DNA from: Tetracladium setigerum
Taxonomy: Eukaryota > Ascomycota > Leotiomycetes > Helotiales
Assembly: GCA_031472005.1 (NCBI GenBank)
Contig: PZJY01000004.1
Span: 1,896,556 to 1,960,555 of the forward strand
Reading direction: 5' to 3'
Length of the DNA: 64,000 nucleotides
Positions 1 to 11,553 of this stretch are shown piece after piece (the stretch's first letter is position 1; each line of letters starts with the position of its first letter). The notes below the pieces were generated by a model. It saw only the letters and a list, made by a program, of their open reading frames with translations, was not told the origin of the DNA and ran no database searches. The translations under genes and the position numbers were made by a program.

Positions 1-916
1 TATTGGTGTATCAACCGATGTCTCGTCTGTTTCATCTGTAAAGAATGCATTTGCAGAGATCCAGCAGAAGTTCAAGGGGAAACAGCTGGCAGCTGCAGTG
101 TACAATGTTGGAGGAAAGTTCGTCCGAAAGCCCTTCTTGGAACTGACCTTAGAGGATTATGAGGCTGGATATGAGGCCAACGGGTAATTCCAATTTCTTC
201 GAATCGAGGTCCACAAAGTAGTACTCAAAGCCGGATCTTATTCGCAAAGGAACTCATGCTGATACCTTATATTACCCGATCACAGGAAAGGTTTCTTTAT
301 TTTCGCCCAAGCAACTTTACCTTTGCTGCTCGAATCCGTATCAACTTCCCAGCATCCACCATCCATCATAATCACAGGAGCAACTGCCTCGCTTCGTGGA
401 TCGGCGAATATGTCTAGCTTCGCCAGCGGTAAATTCGCGTTGCGAGCCACGGCACAGAGTTTGGCCAGGGAATTCGGGCCCCAGGGTGTTCACATTGCAC
501 ATGCTATCATTGATGGTGTTATTGATATTCCAAGAACGAAAGATTGGCCTGTGAATGAAGGCGTTGATGATGGGAAGATCAATTCCGATGCTGTGAGTGC
601 GGCGGAGAAGACAGAGATGAAGAAAGTACACTGACTGTCTTATTAGATTGCCGATGCTTATGTACGCATTCCCAAGCCCCCATACTGATGAGCCTTACAT
701 ACATCTATATGCACTCCCTGACTGGGAGTCATTTCATCCATCTCCATCATTATCAGGTATACTGACGCCCCATCTCTGTAGTGGTATTTACACACCCAGC
801 CAAGATCACACTTCACGCACGAACTGGACATTAGGTAGGTACATCTCACACATTATTTAGTTTAACATGAAGTCATGCTTACAATTTATACCAGGCCCTT
901 TGTTGAGAAGTTTTAA
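1..916 (+). CDS. SDR-family oxidoreductase, 3' part (5' end outside window)
   Basis: C-terminal part of a short-chain dehydrogenase/reductase with a Rossmann fold. I resolve five exons: 1-183, 286-592, 647-661, 782-834 and 895-916, each bounded by GT/AG. Exon 1 carries VYNVGG, the counterpart of the SDR NNAG motif, and exon 2 carries SIIITGATASLRG. The active-site stretch reads FASGK, so Phe stands where the usual YxxxK catalytic Tyr is expected. The end (WYLHTQPR, then HELDIRPF) matches a poorly characterised SDR subgroup that I recall also lacking this Tyr. The substrate is unknown and classical dehydrogenase activity is doubtful. The Rossmann GxxxGIG motif would lie left of the window. The small exons 3-5 are supported by continuity of the conserved C-terminal motif across three splices. 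Confidence 0.8.
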
Positions 917-1721
917 AATTTGGTGAACACAATCATTTCCCTTTAAAGCACCATCCTTTAGCTAGAACCTAAGGTTGGTTTCATCATTAGTATATTTGTA
1001 TCCACCAATAGTTATATTCCAAGCTTGCTTCGATATTTGTTGCAACACATTTTGAACGTGATCATACACGGCCGCTTGGCTCGCTGCACCGCCACGACTT
1101 CTTTCCGAAAGTTCGCAACCCCACGAGATGCAGCTTTGTCGAACGTAGGATAATTCGAGACGCGGATATTCCCCTGGTTTAAAGGGACCTGTTGAGACTA
1201 ATCATGAGAATCAGTTCCCAAAAGCTTCGGCCTAACATGACATGATTTAGTCAGAGAGCGCTAGCGAGAACTTCTAAACAAGCAAAGTCATCTTGTAAAG
1301 AATACCGGAATTTATAGATACAGTCAATTGGTGAGGTCTCACAGGCGGAATGGTCAAACACTTCACACATATTCCCATGCTGTCAAACTCGACGGAAATT
1401 TCGAGAAGACAATCTACGCTTCGAGTGGGTGCAGGGGTTTAGAAGCGATGGAGTTGATTCCAACAGAGGAACTCTCCCAAAGCATGTCAGTATAGTCGAA
1501 CCATAGACGAGCTATGAATTCTCATAGGGCAAACTTCGGGAGGAGCCTCCCATGGAGCATTTCACATGAACCAAGCGTGCAAGCACGAAGGAAGTGAAAT
1601 GGCCATAAAGTGTTTTGTCATTCCCTACGTCTAGCCCGTCCAGACTGCCAATCAGCACTAGAGTGCAGAAAACAAAGTATGCCCAATCCACCACTCGAAC
1701 CCAACAGCCGATTGTTGTGAT
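917..1721. other. intergenic, no gene seen
   Basis: The stretch lies between the SDR stop and the RPL26 stop. Only short open frames without recognisable motifs are present. It probably holds the two convergent 3' UTRs. Confidence 0.5.
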
Positions 1722-2305
1722 CTATGCCTTGGTGGCCTTCGCCTTCAGCTTCGCCTTTGCTTCACGTCCAACCTTGAGTCGCTCTAGGATGTTCTCGCGG
1801 TCCTTGTCCAACTTAATCTTGGTGATGACGACCTTCGATGGGTGGACACCAATGGGAACGGATTGGCCAGAGGACTTCTCCTTGACGAGGCGCTCGATGT
1901 GGATGATGTACTTGAGACGATAGACGGAGGTAACCTTGCCCTCACGGCCCTTGTTGATTCCGCGGGCGAGAATAACCTCATCATCCTTTCGGATGGGGAG
2001 GGAGCGGACCTGGGGGGAAAAAGTTAGAAAACGACACCATATCTGAACCCGGGCATACTAACACCGTATTTCTCACGGAGCTCCTTGCTCAGAGGCGCAC
2101 TCATGATAGTACGTCTGACGCTGGAAGGGGCATCATAATGAGCCTTGCGCGACTTTCTCCTCGAGGAGTGGAGGGCTACATAGAATTGGACGTCAACGGG
2201 CGTTCGCGCATGCGGTGCGAAAGCTAAGGGCAGGCAAAACAATTGCGCCGATCAATGGGAGATGGAGGATGAAAAATAGAGCATACCGGAGTTGATCTTG
2301 GTCAT
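1722..2305 (-). CDS. rpl26: 60S ribosomal protein L26 (uL24)
   Basis: Large-subunit ribosomal protein uL24, which binds 25S rRNA near the exit tunnel. There are three exons on the minus strand: 2287-2305, 2063-2175 and 1722-2009. The start exon encodes only MTKINS plus one base, typical of fungal ribosomal genes. The hallmark stretches are present: SSRRKSRKAHYDAPSSVRR, SAPLSKELREKYG, the KOW-like RKDDEVILARG and GREGKVTSVYRLK. The C-terminus is Lys/Ala rich. The second intron uses a GTTAGT donor. The family is normally about 135-145 aa and the model fits. The 5' end is divergent from PRMT5 across about 500 bp. Confidence 0.93.
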
Positions 2306-2806
2306 CGTGGCGGTGGTGATGAACTTTTTGTCGATTGAGTTGTCGAAGATGTTGCTGTCTCGTTCGTAAAAATCGTGAGATTTAGTTGGGGTCGGGCTCG
2401 ATAAATTTCGAAGAGATTGTGGTGCGAAAATGCTAAGCGACTGCGGCTGGACGATGATTGGCCACAGTGCCATCGATAGGGCCTTGGCGCCAAAGGTACC
2501 CGCCGCGGACAGCAAGGCTGGGCTGTGCGCCAAGGACCCCGCCTTGCCCGCCAAAATTTACTCTAATCCTCCCTCCAGACGGGAATCATTACCTATTCAC
2601 GCCGCCTCATGATTTATTCTGGTCCGCATCGTATCCTCCATCTCCCTACCTACCTTACCTAGGTACCTACCTTTTATATCTCCCTCCCTCCCTCAAACAC
2701 GCGATATTGAGATGAATTAGAATCAAGGCTGAACTCGACATCCTTCCACTATCCGCGAAAAACAAACCTACCAGGAAGAAAGCGCGCTCTTCATCGCCAA
2801 CCAGCC
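2306..2806. promoter_or_regulatory. divergent promoter region RPL26 / PRMT5
   Basis: This 501-bp spacer separates two divergent start codons. It contains a pyrimidine-rich run and a cluster of ACCTAGGTACCTACC-type palindromic words around 2650-2675. I see no clear TATA box. Confidence 0.45.
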
Positions 2807-5552
2807 ATGAGTACCAGTACCCCTCAACCCACAGAAGATGAATTCTCTCATCCTACCGACTACACTCCAAGCTTTTATATCGGGCACCACGAAACGAAAC
2901 GGCCTCTGCCGGTGACGGACTTGGTCCTGCGCCTTGCACAGGATGTTGGAGTAAGTAGACAACAAAAGCTCATATGGCAGCACGGCGGCGGCACCATTAC
3001 AGAATTCGCTAATTTACCTACTCCCTTCTAGTATGACATGCTTACGAGCCCTATCACTACGCCACATTTTCAGTCTCGGGTTCTCAGCCTGGTTTCTCAG
3101 CATATTGCCGAACATAGCTTCATTGAACCTGCCGGGAATACAGCTCCTGCGCCTATTATCCCTCCTCTCACCCCAGTCGACACTCCTCTTACCCCGGGCG
3201 ATGCAATTTCGCAAATCATAGCATATTCCAGTCCTTGGATTGATCTTTGCTCTCCCGATCCCCTGATTGCGAATGTCTCTCGCCAAGTGTTGAACATCGA
3301 GATCGCGTATGCCTCGTTCTGCGGAATTGGAAATATCATTATCCCGGGCCCAAGAACCTTTGGCAGCGGGTCTACCGTGAGTGATGGCTTGTCCCAATAT
3401 GCTCGTGCTATCCAAGAGGCTCTCGAGATCGGGAGCTATATTCAAATCGCGATACATCTCCCAATGTATGGAAATGATGAGGCAAGAGACATGACTGGAG
3501 ATTTTGGAGCACTGGCCAGAGGTAAAACCTCGGTAGAATCCACTCATGCCACAGCGGAGGTTGATCTATATGAGACTTGGGATGCTTGGAATGTGATACG
3601 TGGGGCATGTAGATACAACTCGAGACTTTCCGTAGGTAAGATACAAAGAAGATTCCAATCCTTGATTCAACTCCCTTTTCATGGTTGTCTGTGATCCATC
3701 CCTTCCCCTCGGCCAAAGAGTCAACTCTTTTTGGAAGCATCCCAGAAAAGTCTGAAGGTACTACTAATCTATTCAAAATTGGATGGAAATAATACAGATG
3801 CTAATTTACTTCTTCACAGCTCTTGCTCTCCCCCGTCAACTCCCAGTGGACTCACTGCAGTCTCGCTGGTATGCGGAACCCTTACGATTGCTATCTTTCA
3901 CACCAGCAACTTTCCTCAAGAACAAAGGAGGGCATCCCGTTCTCAGCAAAAGCCACCAAAGTCTCATCTCACGTTACATGCGCCTGAAGCACTCTCCATG
4001 GTTGCTACTATGCGAAGTTGGACCTATTCCAGGCTTACACGATCCCTTGCACAGAACACCAACTGCCGATGGCTTCCCATCTCCAAACGCTGTTGCAGAC
4101 GCCTCAAGATCTGTGTCTTCTTCACCGACACCAGCAGAATCAGCATCAGCTCAAGATTTTCTCAAGCACAAACCTCATTCGACAAAAGATCTGACTCCAC
4201 ATTTGGTGTATCTCAGATACCTTCAGAGGAATCAACCTCCAAGAACCGAGCTTGAGAAATTTGGCTCGGGTTATCAGGATTATTTACAAGCGCCTCTTCA
4301 GCCTCTTACTGACAACCTCGAGTCGGTCACATATGAAGTCTTCGAAAAAGATCCTGTCAAATATGATTGGTATGAGCGTGCTATTGAAGAAGCTCTTCGT
4401 GACTGGGTTAAGCTAGGCAAACCTACCTCAAGCGCGAGCGGTGCTGTAGTCATTGCCGTTGCTGGTTCGGGTAGAGGGCCATTGGTTACTCGGGCTCTCA
4501 AAGCAAGTCAGACCACGGGTGTGCCTGTTGAAGTATGGGCGGTGGAGAAGAACCCAAATGCCTACGTCTTACTACAGAGGCACAACCAAGGCATTTGGGC
4601 TGGGGTAGTCAACGTGGTAAAAAGTGATATGAGAGCCTGGAAAGGACCTGCTCGCACCACTACAGGGCTCACCGACCGTACCAATACACCCTCAACCTCC
4701 GCTAATCTTTTAACTCATGGCAAGGTTGATATTTTGGTGTCCGAGCTCTTGGGCTCATTTGGAGACAATGAGCTTTCTCCGGAGTGTCTAGATGGAGTTC
4801 AACACGTCCTTGCACCAGAATTCGGGATTTCTATCCAAAGATCATACACAGCCCATCTGACGCCGATTCTTGCACCAAGACTCCACGCGGATATATCACA
4901 TCGGGCCGTTACAGACACCGAAGCAACCGACACTCCATATGTGGTTATGCTTCACGCCATTGATTTCTTGGCATCATCTGTTCCCAACCACCCTTGCATA
5001 CAACAAGCATGGGAATTTGTTCATCCTCTTCCAACAAGCACGTTAAATGTCGCAGAAGCCAGAAGAGGCGGTGGAGTGAGCGGTGGCGGCGGGGGAAGCA
5101 TGGCTGGAGGTGATGGAGCAAATGAACACAATGTCCGTTATTCAAGACTCAAGTTCGTCTGTAAAGATCGAGGAGTGGTTAATGGGCTTGCTGGCTATTT
5201 CGAAGCTGTTTATATGACGGTGGAAACGGTGCCAAAAAGGTTGAGTTGAGCACGAGGCCAGACACAATTGATGAAAAGAGCAAGGATATGATCTCTTGGT
5301 TTCCTATCTTCTTTCCCCTCAAGGTGAGCACCCTTGAGTCCTCGCAAAAATCAAATGCTAATACATATGCAGTCGCCATTGTACTTTCCCGACGATTCAG
5401 AAGTAGAAGTCAGCATTTGGCGACAAACGGATGACAGGAAAGTCTGGTATGAGTGGCTCGTAGAGACATTTGTTATGGTGGGGCCTAAAAAACGGTTGAG
5501 ACTTGGTGTGAGTGAAATGGGAAGTAGTAGAAAACAAGGTTGTCTGATGTGA
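2807..5552 (+). CDS. skb1: protein arginine methyltransferase PRMT5/Skb1 (one apparent frameshift)
   Basis: Type II arginine methyltransferase making symmetric dimethylarginine on Sm proteins and histones. Exons are 2807-2950, 3032-3635, 3820-5323 and 5373-5552. The N-terminal TIM-barrel region is in exons 1-2. The Rossmann core has the SAM-binding VAVAGSGRG (near 4450), the acidic VEKNPNA, and the double-E loop SELLGSFGDNELSPE (near 4740). The end of the barrel-like domain reads WRQTDDRKVWYEW, and the C-terminus SSRKQGCLM is typical. The frame shifts at the T-run 5209-5211: one extra base restores the family sequence EAVLYDG and then VELSTRPDT. I read this as a homopolymer undercall rather than a dead gene. 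The 184-nt second intron is long for this locus, but joining across it gives the expected RLSV-ALALP sequence. Confidence 0.93.
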
Positions 5553-5814
5553 AGACTTTCATGGGCATCTCAGGCGTGTTTGCAATGCACCGCACAATGT
5601 TTGACAAGAGAAATCGAAGGGGGGAGGGGGTGGATTTAACGTTTATCATTGTCATAGCAAGCTAAATGAAATTTGTTTCTTAACGCCTCCCAGTGATATC
5701 CCAGTGCAGTGCTGGCCGTTGATCGTAACTTCTTCCATCCCTTGATAGACCTGGAAGAATCTCTTATTATGTCCAAACCAGGAGCAGAACCCCCTCAAAG
5801 TTATTCGCTTTTCT

Positions 5815-6317
5815 TCATCCTCGCATTTCAGTATCTCCATTGCCACTGTTCTGATTCGCGCCCGAGATCCATAATACGTTATTGCAACTACCCTCACGAT
5901 CAGCAAACGCTCTACTCCATCTCTTGACTGCTCTTTAGCTGCACCGCGCGTTCCCCAGATTCTTGGCCTCACACAAGAAAGAGGACATACCGAATAAGAA
6001 CCTGCCCTAATACACTCGTCATTTGTTGATCAATCCATTCCTCCGCGCCCGACAGTTGAATGTTCATGTAGCTATCAATGCTGACCAGGCGGCCCTTATA
6101 TTCGGTTTGGCCCCATTTGAGTCGAATGATAACCTCTTCGTTGACCCTGTGGGAAAAGAAACGTCAGCTGGGTCCTAAATGGCTTCTGTCGCAGCGGGGC
6201 TTTGGACGTACAGTCCTTGGAGCATAGGCCGCGGGTTGATTGGCATGAACTGTGAGGAGAAAAATCAGCGAGACCAAACATAGGGCCAGGCAGAAATGGC
6301 ATGCTTACGGAACTCAT
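5815..6317 (-). CDS. smf1: small nuclear ribonucleoprotein SmF
   Basis: Core spliceosomal Sm-ring subunit F. There are four minus-strand exons: 6309-6317, 6212-6249, 5991-6146 and 5815-5887, totalling 91 aa, the usual family size. The first exon is only ATGAGTTCC. The Sm1 motif reads VIIRLKWGQTEYKGRLVSID, followed by YMNIQL, and the Sm2 motif reads GQVLIRCNNVLWISGA. All four splice junctions keep frame. PRMT5 next door methylates Sm proteins in other organisms, but adjacency alone is weak evidence of a link. Confidence 0.92.
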
Positions 6318-6674
6318 TTTGGCGGTTCTTTGGAATCTCTGAGGAGTAGTGCGACGAGGATATCGGTGCGCGTAGGGTGCTGTCAAATGTTTTAAGGCTG
6401 CAAGAGGTTTACTTTCTCCGGCTGCTTTTAGAACAATGAGCGCTTCGCGATTCGCCAAGACGAGGCTGTGGAAGGCTGGCCGATGAAAGTTTGGAGAGAG
6501 AAGAAATAATACAGTACAGTAAGGTAATATTACCTAGGTAGGTAGGCTAAGAATCTATAAGGCCGCGAGTGTTGTCAATGCATTTAATGGGAATATGTAT
6601 CAGAAGGGCGGCAACAGTCAAGAAGCTCAGGGCCTGGATTAAACGACCTATTATATTTATCTTGGGCGGCGCGA
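6318..6674. other. intergenic, SmF promoter / DUF866 3' end
   Basis: This 357-bp gap has no coding signal. It contains an ATTACCTAGGTAGGTAGG word near 6526, one of many such words in the gene-rich arm. Confidence 0.4.
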
Positions 6675-7426
6675 TTAATTTCTTCTAATCTCCCACTTCA
6701 GATCTTTGATACTGACTTCCTCTCCTGCTTTCTCATCATAGTCAAACCATTCCCCTTCAGTCAAGTCTATAGCGGTAAACTTGGTACCGGATTCGGCCCC
6801 AGTTGCAAGCCAGTCCCCCTATTAAGACAGCAGATCAGCTACACTAGCCTTTCAGTGGTCATGTCTCTGACAAACAAACCTCTGGCTTAAATTCTGTAAA
6901 CTCGAGACCCCGGCAGTCGAATTCAAGAATCTTCTGGCGTGTTGCAGGTGATCCTTGCTGGTAGGCGATGGGGGCGCTTTAATGGTTGCAGAGGACTCCC
7001 TCTGCGTAGCTATGGCATCAGCATATGATACCTTCCTAGGTACCTAGGTACTCTATTCCACAACCGAGCAGGCTGTTTTCTCTGACCTTGCAACTCTTGC
7101 ACTTCCAAACAAAGTTGGCCTCTCCTCGAGACCCACTCATCTCATTCGTTTCCTATGCCGAGAGAGCGTCAGCCTGGTGGGAGGTGGGAGGAGCAGACGA
7201 GACGTCACATACAAATCTGCTGACATTGACAGCATTTGGGTGAACTTCTCGACATGAGGTGCACTGCACCTTAAACGTATACCAGAAGTTGTTCTCGGCG
7301 GTGTCGTCCGGCCTCAGCTCTGTCACGCTGCAGATTGATGTGTGCTTTAGCTAGTAGAAAGGGTGAAGCTCAGAAGGATGAGGTGGCCTACCCCGACAGA
7401 TCAGCCGTCAAAGTAAGAGTCAACAT
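6675..7426 (-). CDS. DUF866 CXXC zinc-binding protein (one apparent frameshift)
   Basis: Member of the DUF866/UPF0587 family (human CZIB/C1orf123 type), a small cytosolic zinc-binding protein of unclear role. There are five minus-strand exons: 7392-7426, 7213-7327, 7087-7152, 6880-7001 and 6675-6818. Exon 2 encodes LRPDDTAENNFWYTFKVQC with the first CTSC pair. Exon 3 has SGSRGEANFVWKCKSCK with the second pair. Exon 4 holds EFDCRGLEFTEFKPE and exon 5 EGEWFDYDEKAGEEVSIKDL. Exon 4 is one base short: the G-run 6970-6974 needs one more G to keep the YQQGSP frame. All the other junctions agree, so a sequencing undercall is more likely than a pseudogene. Confidence 0.88.
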
Positions 7427-7823
7427 TGACGGATCTTTGGGCTTGTTCTAGCCTTGTTGTCGTTGTTCTTCGTGAGTTTGGGTGGTTAGGTACTGTGTAC
7501 CTAGGTAGGTAAGCTAGGTAACGAAGGTCGGAGTAGGTATGTATGTCTATGTCAAGGCTGAGCTGGGATGAGAACTTTCGTGGTGGAGGATGCACGACAG
7601 CCAAGAGTCCGCCCGCACAGAACAAACGTTACATACAGTAAAGCGGCAATGATCCAGGTGAGCAGATCGGATGACGAAGAAGAAGAACGACAACCACTGG
7701 CACCACCACCACATCCCATACGCGCAACTCCCATTTTTCCTACACCACCACAGTTCATTCTACTCCCAAGCCAATTCATTCTTCTCTTTCGTCCCGTTGC
7801 AGAACTATCAACATGCCATAGTA
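7427..7823. promoter_or_regulatory. divergent promoter region DUF866 / PPR-like gene
   Basis: This 397-bp spacer lies between two divergent starts. It contains a TACCTAGGTAGGTAAG-type word near 7498 and a His-codon-like CACCACCAC tract just before the PPR start. Confidence 0.4.
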
Positions 7824-9998
7824 ATGCAAGTCTTGTTTTCTCGGGCTGCGCAAGCCAGACCTTCATGCCGATGCATATCATGTGGAAATGTCACCAAAGC
7901 TGTCGGTCGTCGTGCCACCACTGCAACTCCAAAGCGGCGGATAGGGGCTGGTGATTTATTTACAGCTTGCTACTCGACCATATTGGCGTCTGCAGCCATC
8001 GCAGATGCAGAGGTCAAGAGGGAAAGGAGAAGGGAGTGGGATCGTGTCATTGAAGAAGCAAAATCTGGCAATCCTCCGTCGCTTAAACAAGAAAGGGACG
8101 TGGAAGTGGACTTGGAATTGGAGCAAATAACTTATTCAAAGCTTTCTGCTGAAAGTAGCTCATCGTACGGTACTGGGACAATTGCAGCCGTTCACTGGCG
8201 GCCACCCCAAGTCTCTGGCAGAGGGCGAACATCAGAGATACCATTCCCGGACAACTTGAGGGCACTAGACCTGCGGATCAGGCAATCAATGCCCTCCATG
8301 GCCGATCCTATTCCAGTGCATAGTCATGGCTTGTTTGGTGGCTCGGATGAGGTTGCTAAAGAATGGGCTAGTGAAAGCCCAATGCCCGGAACGCCCTTTC
8401 GAGACCCCAAATCGAGACTACATGTGGATAAAAGAGAGGCCTCTGCTGCTCGCCTCGTCTTCCAGTTGCTGCAAAAAATCAGCGTATTCTCAAACCCGAA
8501 GACATCCAGCATAGACGGTTTGTCCACCGAGACAAGGACAATACTGCACGCAATCGATGCACTCCACACAGGCTTCTCAAAATTCCCAAACTATGTCCAC
8601 GAAAGCCAAAAAGTGGTAAAAACTATACGCTCATCACTCCATACATCAATCTACAAGATTTGTCAAAGAACAACGCAGAAGCAGGGCGAAGTTGACAGCA
8701 TGATAGCCAAAATTTGCTACAATCTCCTTATTTCGACGGCACATCCAAACATCATCACATACAACATCATGATCGGCGAGTTTACCAGGCTGAAATTGCA
8801 CGATGTAGCAGAGGTGGTTATACAATCCTACTTTTGTGATACCCGATTTGCCCCAACCATAGAAACGACTCGTCTCTTACTTGATCATTACATCGCAAAG
8901 GGTGATAGCAGGGGCTTTCAGCTCATGCTGGATCGGATGCGATGTACCGCGCCAGGTGGGAAACCGCCTCCTGGTGAAGCAATAGGAAACATGAGAATCG
9001 GTATGCGACCAACCAAACTACTTTATCTTCCTGCCATTCAAGGCTGGGCAACAGAGCAGAAAATCCTTCACCGCAACGGACATTTGATACGGAAGGCACC
9101 GAGAGATGGCAGCATTTTTGACAGCATCATCCGAGGTTGTCTAATGATGAAAGCTGTTAAGAAGGCCAAAAATTATCTCAAAGCCGCTCTGAGGGAAGGC
9201 CAACAAATTCGAAGTGAATGGATCTATGATGTTGCCATGGCTTGTGTGCAAGACCTTGATATCCAGACCAGTCAATCTTTGATGCAAGCCATCTTGTCCT
9301 CCTGGAAAGATGACAAAGGCGATCCAGTATTGGACTTCCCACGAAAAGTCAGGTACGCAATCTATCAGCTGCTTGGCGTTTGTGGAATAGACACGACTAC
9401 TGGAACGACTGTGTTGAAGCACTTCCATGTGCTCTGTGCGGAAAGCCTACAAAACCTGCTGCTGCACTTGAAGATGGAGTCTATCAAGGAAAGGCTGCTG
9501 GAGTCCGCTGAGTGGATATCTCAGATACAATTCGCACTAGGGCTCGAAGTTGACTTGGAGTCGGCCACGCACAAGTTGCCGCGTTTGTCGAACACATTTG
9601 GATTACCTCTTGAAAACGAGAAAGGCCGCCAGGAGAACCTTAGAAAATCCCAACTCCGAATCGCCAAAAGTCAGATGAAATTTATTAGGACTAAGTTCGG
9701 CAACTATGCGCAAAGGATTAGTCAACTACAGGAGGAAGCTGTTTTTGTGCTATATGGTACCCTTTCGAATGTTTCGCAACGAAAATTTAATGCTCAGCTT
9801 CATCTTACTGCTACGAAGTGGACGTCCGTGGAGAAATTAGAATTACTTCAATTGCTAGCACGAGAGGATCGAAAATTGATAGAACGGGGGGAAACAATTT
9901 CAGAGGTCCGTAGAGGTTCGGTCAAGTCATGGAGCGGTGCTTTGGAGGTACCCATGTACGATAGAGTTAGAGAGCCTAGCACGTCTACTTGGCTCTAG
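7824..9998 (+). CDS. mitochondrial PPR-like protein
   Basis: Single-exon protein of 724 aa. An in-frame ATG at 7671 would add 51 residues rich in His and aromatic residues. I prefer 7824 because the protein then opens with MQVLFSRAAQARPSCRC and an Arg-rich, acid-free stretch to about residue 45, a good mitochondrial presequence. The middle (about residues 290-470) has degenerate alpha-helical repeats such as NIITYNIMIGEFTRLK and GSIFDSIIRGCLMMKAVKKA, which resemble pentatricopeptide repeats. The likely role is mitochondrial RNA handling or translation, inferred from family and targeting only. Similar fungal proteins are annotated as PPR or hypothetical. I cannot name an exact orthologue. Confidence 0.75.
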   Translation: MQVLFSRAAQARPSCRCISCGNVTKAVGRRATTATPKRRIGAGDLFTACYSTILASAAIADAEVKRERRREWDRVIEEAKSGNPPSLKQERDVEVDLELEQITYSKLSAESSSSYGTGTIAAVHWRPPQVSGRGRTSEIPFPDNLRALDLRIRQSMPSMADPIPVHSHGLFGGSDEVAKEWASESPMPGTPFRDPKSRLHVDKREASAARLVFQLLQKISVFSNPKTSSIDGLSTETRTILHAIDALHTGFSKFPNYVHESQKVVKTIRSSLHTSIYKICQRTTQKQGEVDSMIAKICYNLLISTAHPNIITYNIMIGEFTRLKLHDVAEVVIQSYFCDTRFAPTIETTRLLLDHYIAKGDSRGFQLMLDRMRCTAPGGKPPPGEAIGNMRIGMRPTKLLYLPAIQGWATEQKILHRNGHLIRKAPRDGSIFDSIIRGCLMMKAVKKAKNYLKAALREGQQIRSEWIYDVAMACVQDLDIQTSQSLMQAILSSWKDDKGDPVLDFPRKVRYAIYQLLGVCGIDTTTGTTVLKHFHVLCAESLQNLLLHLKMESIKERLLESAEWISQIQFALGLEVDLESATHKLPRLSNTFGLPLENEKGRQENLRKSQLRIAKSQMKFIRTKFGNYAQRISQLQEEAVFVLYGTLSNVSQRKFNAQLHLTATKWTSVEKLELLQLLAREDRKLIERGETISEVRRGSVKSWSGALEVPMYDRVREPSTSTWL

Positions 9999-10243
9999 TA
10001 GGAAGAATACAGCAAAATAATATTACCCTCCCTACCTTCTTTCAAATGCAGAAGTGTAAGCCTGTTGGTCGTGTGATTTCTTCGTTCACGCCGTCTTCTG
10101 CAATATGTTCTCTATCGCTTCCCGGTAGGTGCAACTGTCTACCTAGGTATATATACAAGCTCACACTAAAGTCTATGGTAGCATGCTCCGCTCCTCTATG
10201 TTGAATGTCATTCTTTTGAAAAGGTGTGTCGAATCCTGGTAAA

Positions 10244-11553
10244 TCAGTACCAGATGCTCCGAGTTCTATGATGTGGGATCTCGTCTTTTCTAGCCAGCTC
10301 CCACTCCTTCATCGTATCATACAGAAAGAAATCTATTAAAATAGCATTGATTTTGGCATCGGGGTGGCTTCTCTGGATTTCTCGGCGGATCAACTCTACA
10401 CACCAGATGCTACATCCTGCAACCTTATTAGCATAGGGTCATTCTTGTACACAGAAGCCAGTGCTATACCCCTCAGTTGTATCTCCCAACTATGGCCGCT
10501 GTCGATCATATGCTTCTGACTAATTGCACTTTCAAGAAGCGGGTTATACCAGAGACAGCCAAGGGTATTCAGGATCTGTGGGATCCGGTAGTCTGCGAAG
10601 ATGGTGATTTTGTCAATGTCATTGAAAGTGCCATATCCCTCGCCGTCAAACGAGGCCCACAAATCTGCACACAAAATTTGAGCTCGCTTGAGAAATCGCA
10701 CGTTCTTACGATTTTCGAAGCGAGTCACGTCGTTGAAACATGGGAAGTCGTCTGCAAGCAAATTTACAAGTGCTGCGGCAGAGTGATTTGCTGCTGCTAT
10801 CACGTTTGTAAAACTACACTGGTACTTCTGCAATATAGCGTCGGTGAGTTGCATGAACTGAATTAAATGTAGCTGGGTGGGATTCTTTCCATACCTCGTA
10901 CAGCACGCTTCCTGCTTCTCGAAGACAGGCCATTCTTTCGCGAAACAGAGGGATTTCTTCCTCGGTACAGCTTCTAAAGACATGTCGCAGCAAGTCCTCG
11001 GTGCACTCGTCCTCATTCTGCCAGAAATCGGGTGATGTGATTGGAATATCTAACGGTTGAAAGGAGTGTCAGTTTTTTTTTTCCTGCAAGTGTACTACTA
11101 CAGTACCTCATTCAAGCGAACACAGGAACGAGCAAACCGACCCTCATCTATGGCTCGCTGCATGGCGGCCACGAGACTCCAGTAGCCTGTCCACCTCTTG
11201 CCTCTGTACTCAATGGCAAAACGTTCTTCTTCGCCCAAGTCAGACCAGAAAGAAAAATTTAACAAATCCATGGTGAAGATAAAGGCCACTGTGCTCTCAT
11301 CCTTGGCCTTCGGATGCAGCTCATGTGACGACCATGTCTGGGTCGAGTATTTTTTGGTTTGCATCTGCTCGTATATCATGGCTGCGGCTCTCTTGCACGC
11401 CTGGGAGTCCAGTGCCACATCGATCGAATTGTCGTACACATATTCAGCGCTTTCTAGGACCTGGGTTTCAGGAGTCTCTGGTGCGATGGAGGCTTTGTTG
11501 AAGTGTTCCCGCAGGAAATCCAGGAGTTCGTAGTCTGGCTCGTCATCGGACAT
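10244..11553 (-). CDS. qng1: queuosine 5'-phosphate N-glycosylase/hydrolase (queuosine salvage protein, DUF2419)
   Basis: Salvage enzyme that frees the base queuine from queuosine nucleotides, so that eukaryotic TGT can modify GUN-anticodon tRNAs. There are four minus-strand exons: 11142-11553, 10895-11049, 10470-10857 and 10244-10416, giving 375 aa with every junction in frame. Diagnostic stretches are WSSHELHPKAKDE, FIFTMDLLNFSFWSD, KRWTGYWSLVAAMQRAIDE, RAQILCADLWASFDGEG, ITIFADYRIPQIL and the terminal IPHHRTRSIWY. The Asp in the CADLW segment lies in the conserved active-site region. Intron 1 has a GTCGGT donor. I use the ATG at 11553, since the upstream extension has no other ATG. Confidence 0.9.

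Noticed and set aside
3636..3819. Possible extra exon in the long PRMT5 intron
   Set aside because: Direct joining of the flanking exons gives the uninterrupted family sequence, while the intron text has no match to PRMT5.
5840..5990. Premature end of SmF at 5991
   Set aside because: A 103-nt intron leads to a last exon with the Sm2 continuation CNNVLWISGA, so the gene is complete.
7671..7823. Upstream in-frame ATG for the PPR-like gene
   Set aside because: The 51-residue extension is His- and Phe-rich and would hide the good mitochondrial presequence that starts at 7824.
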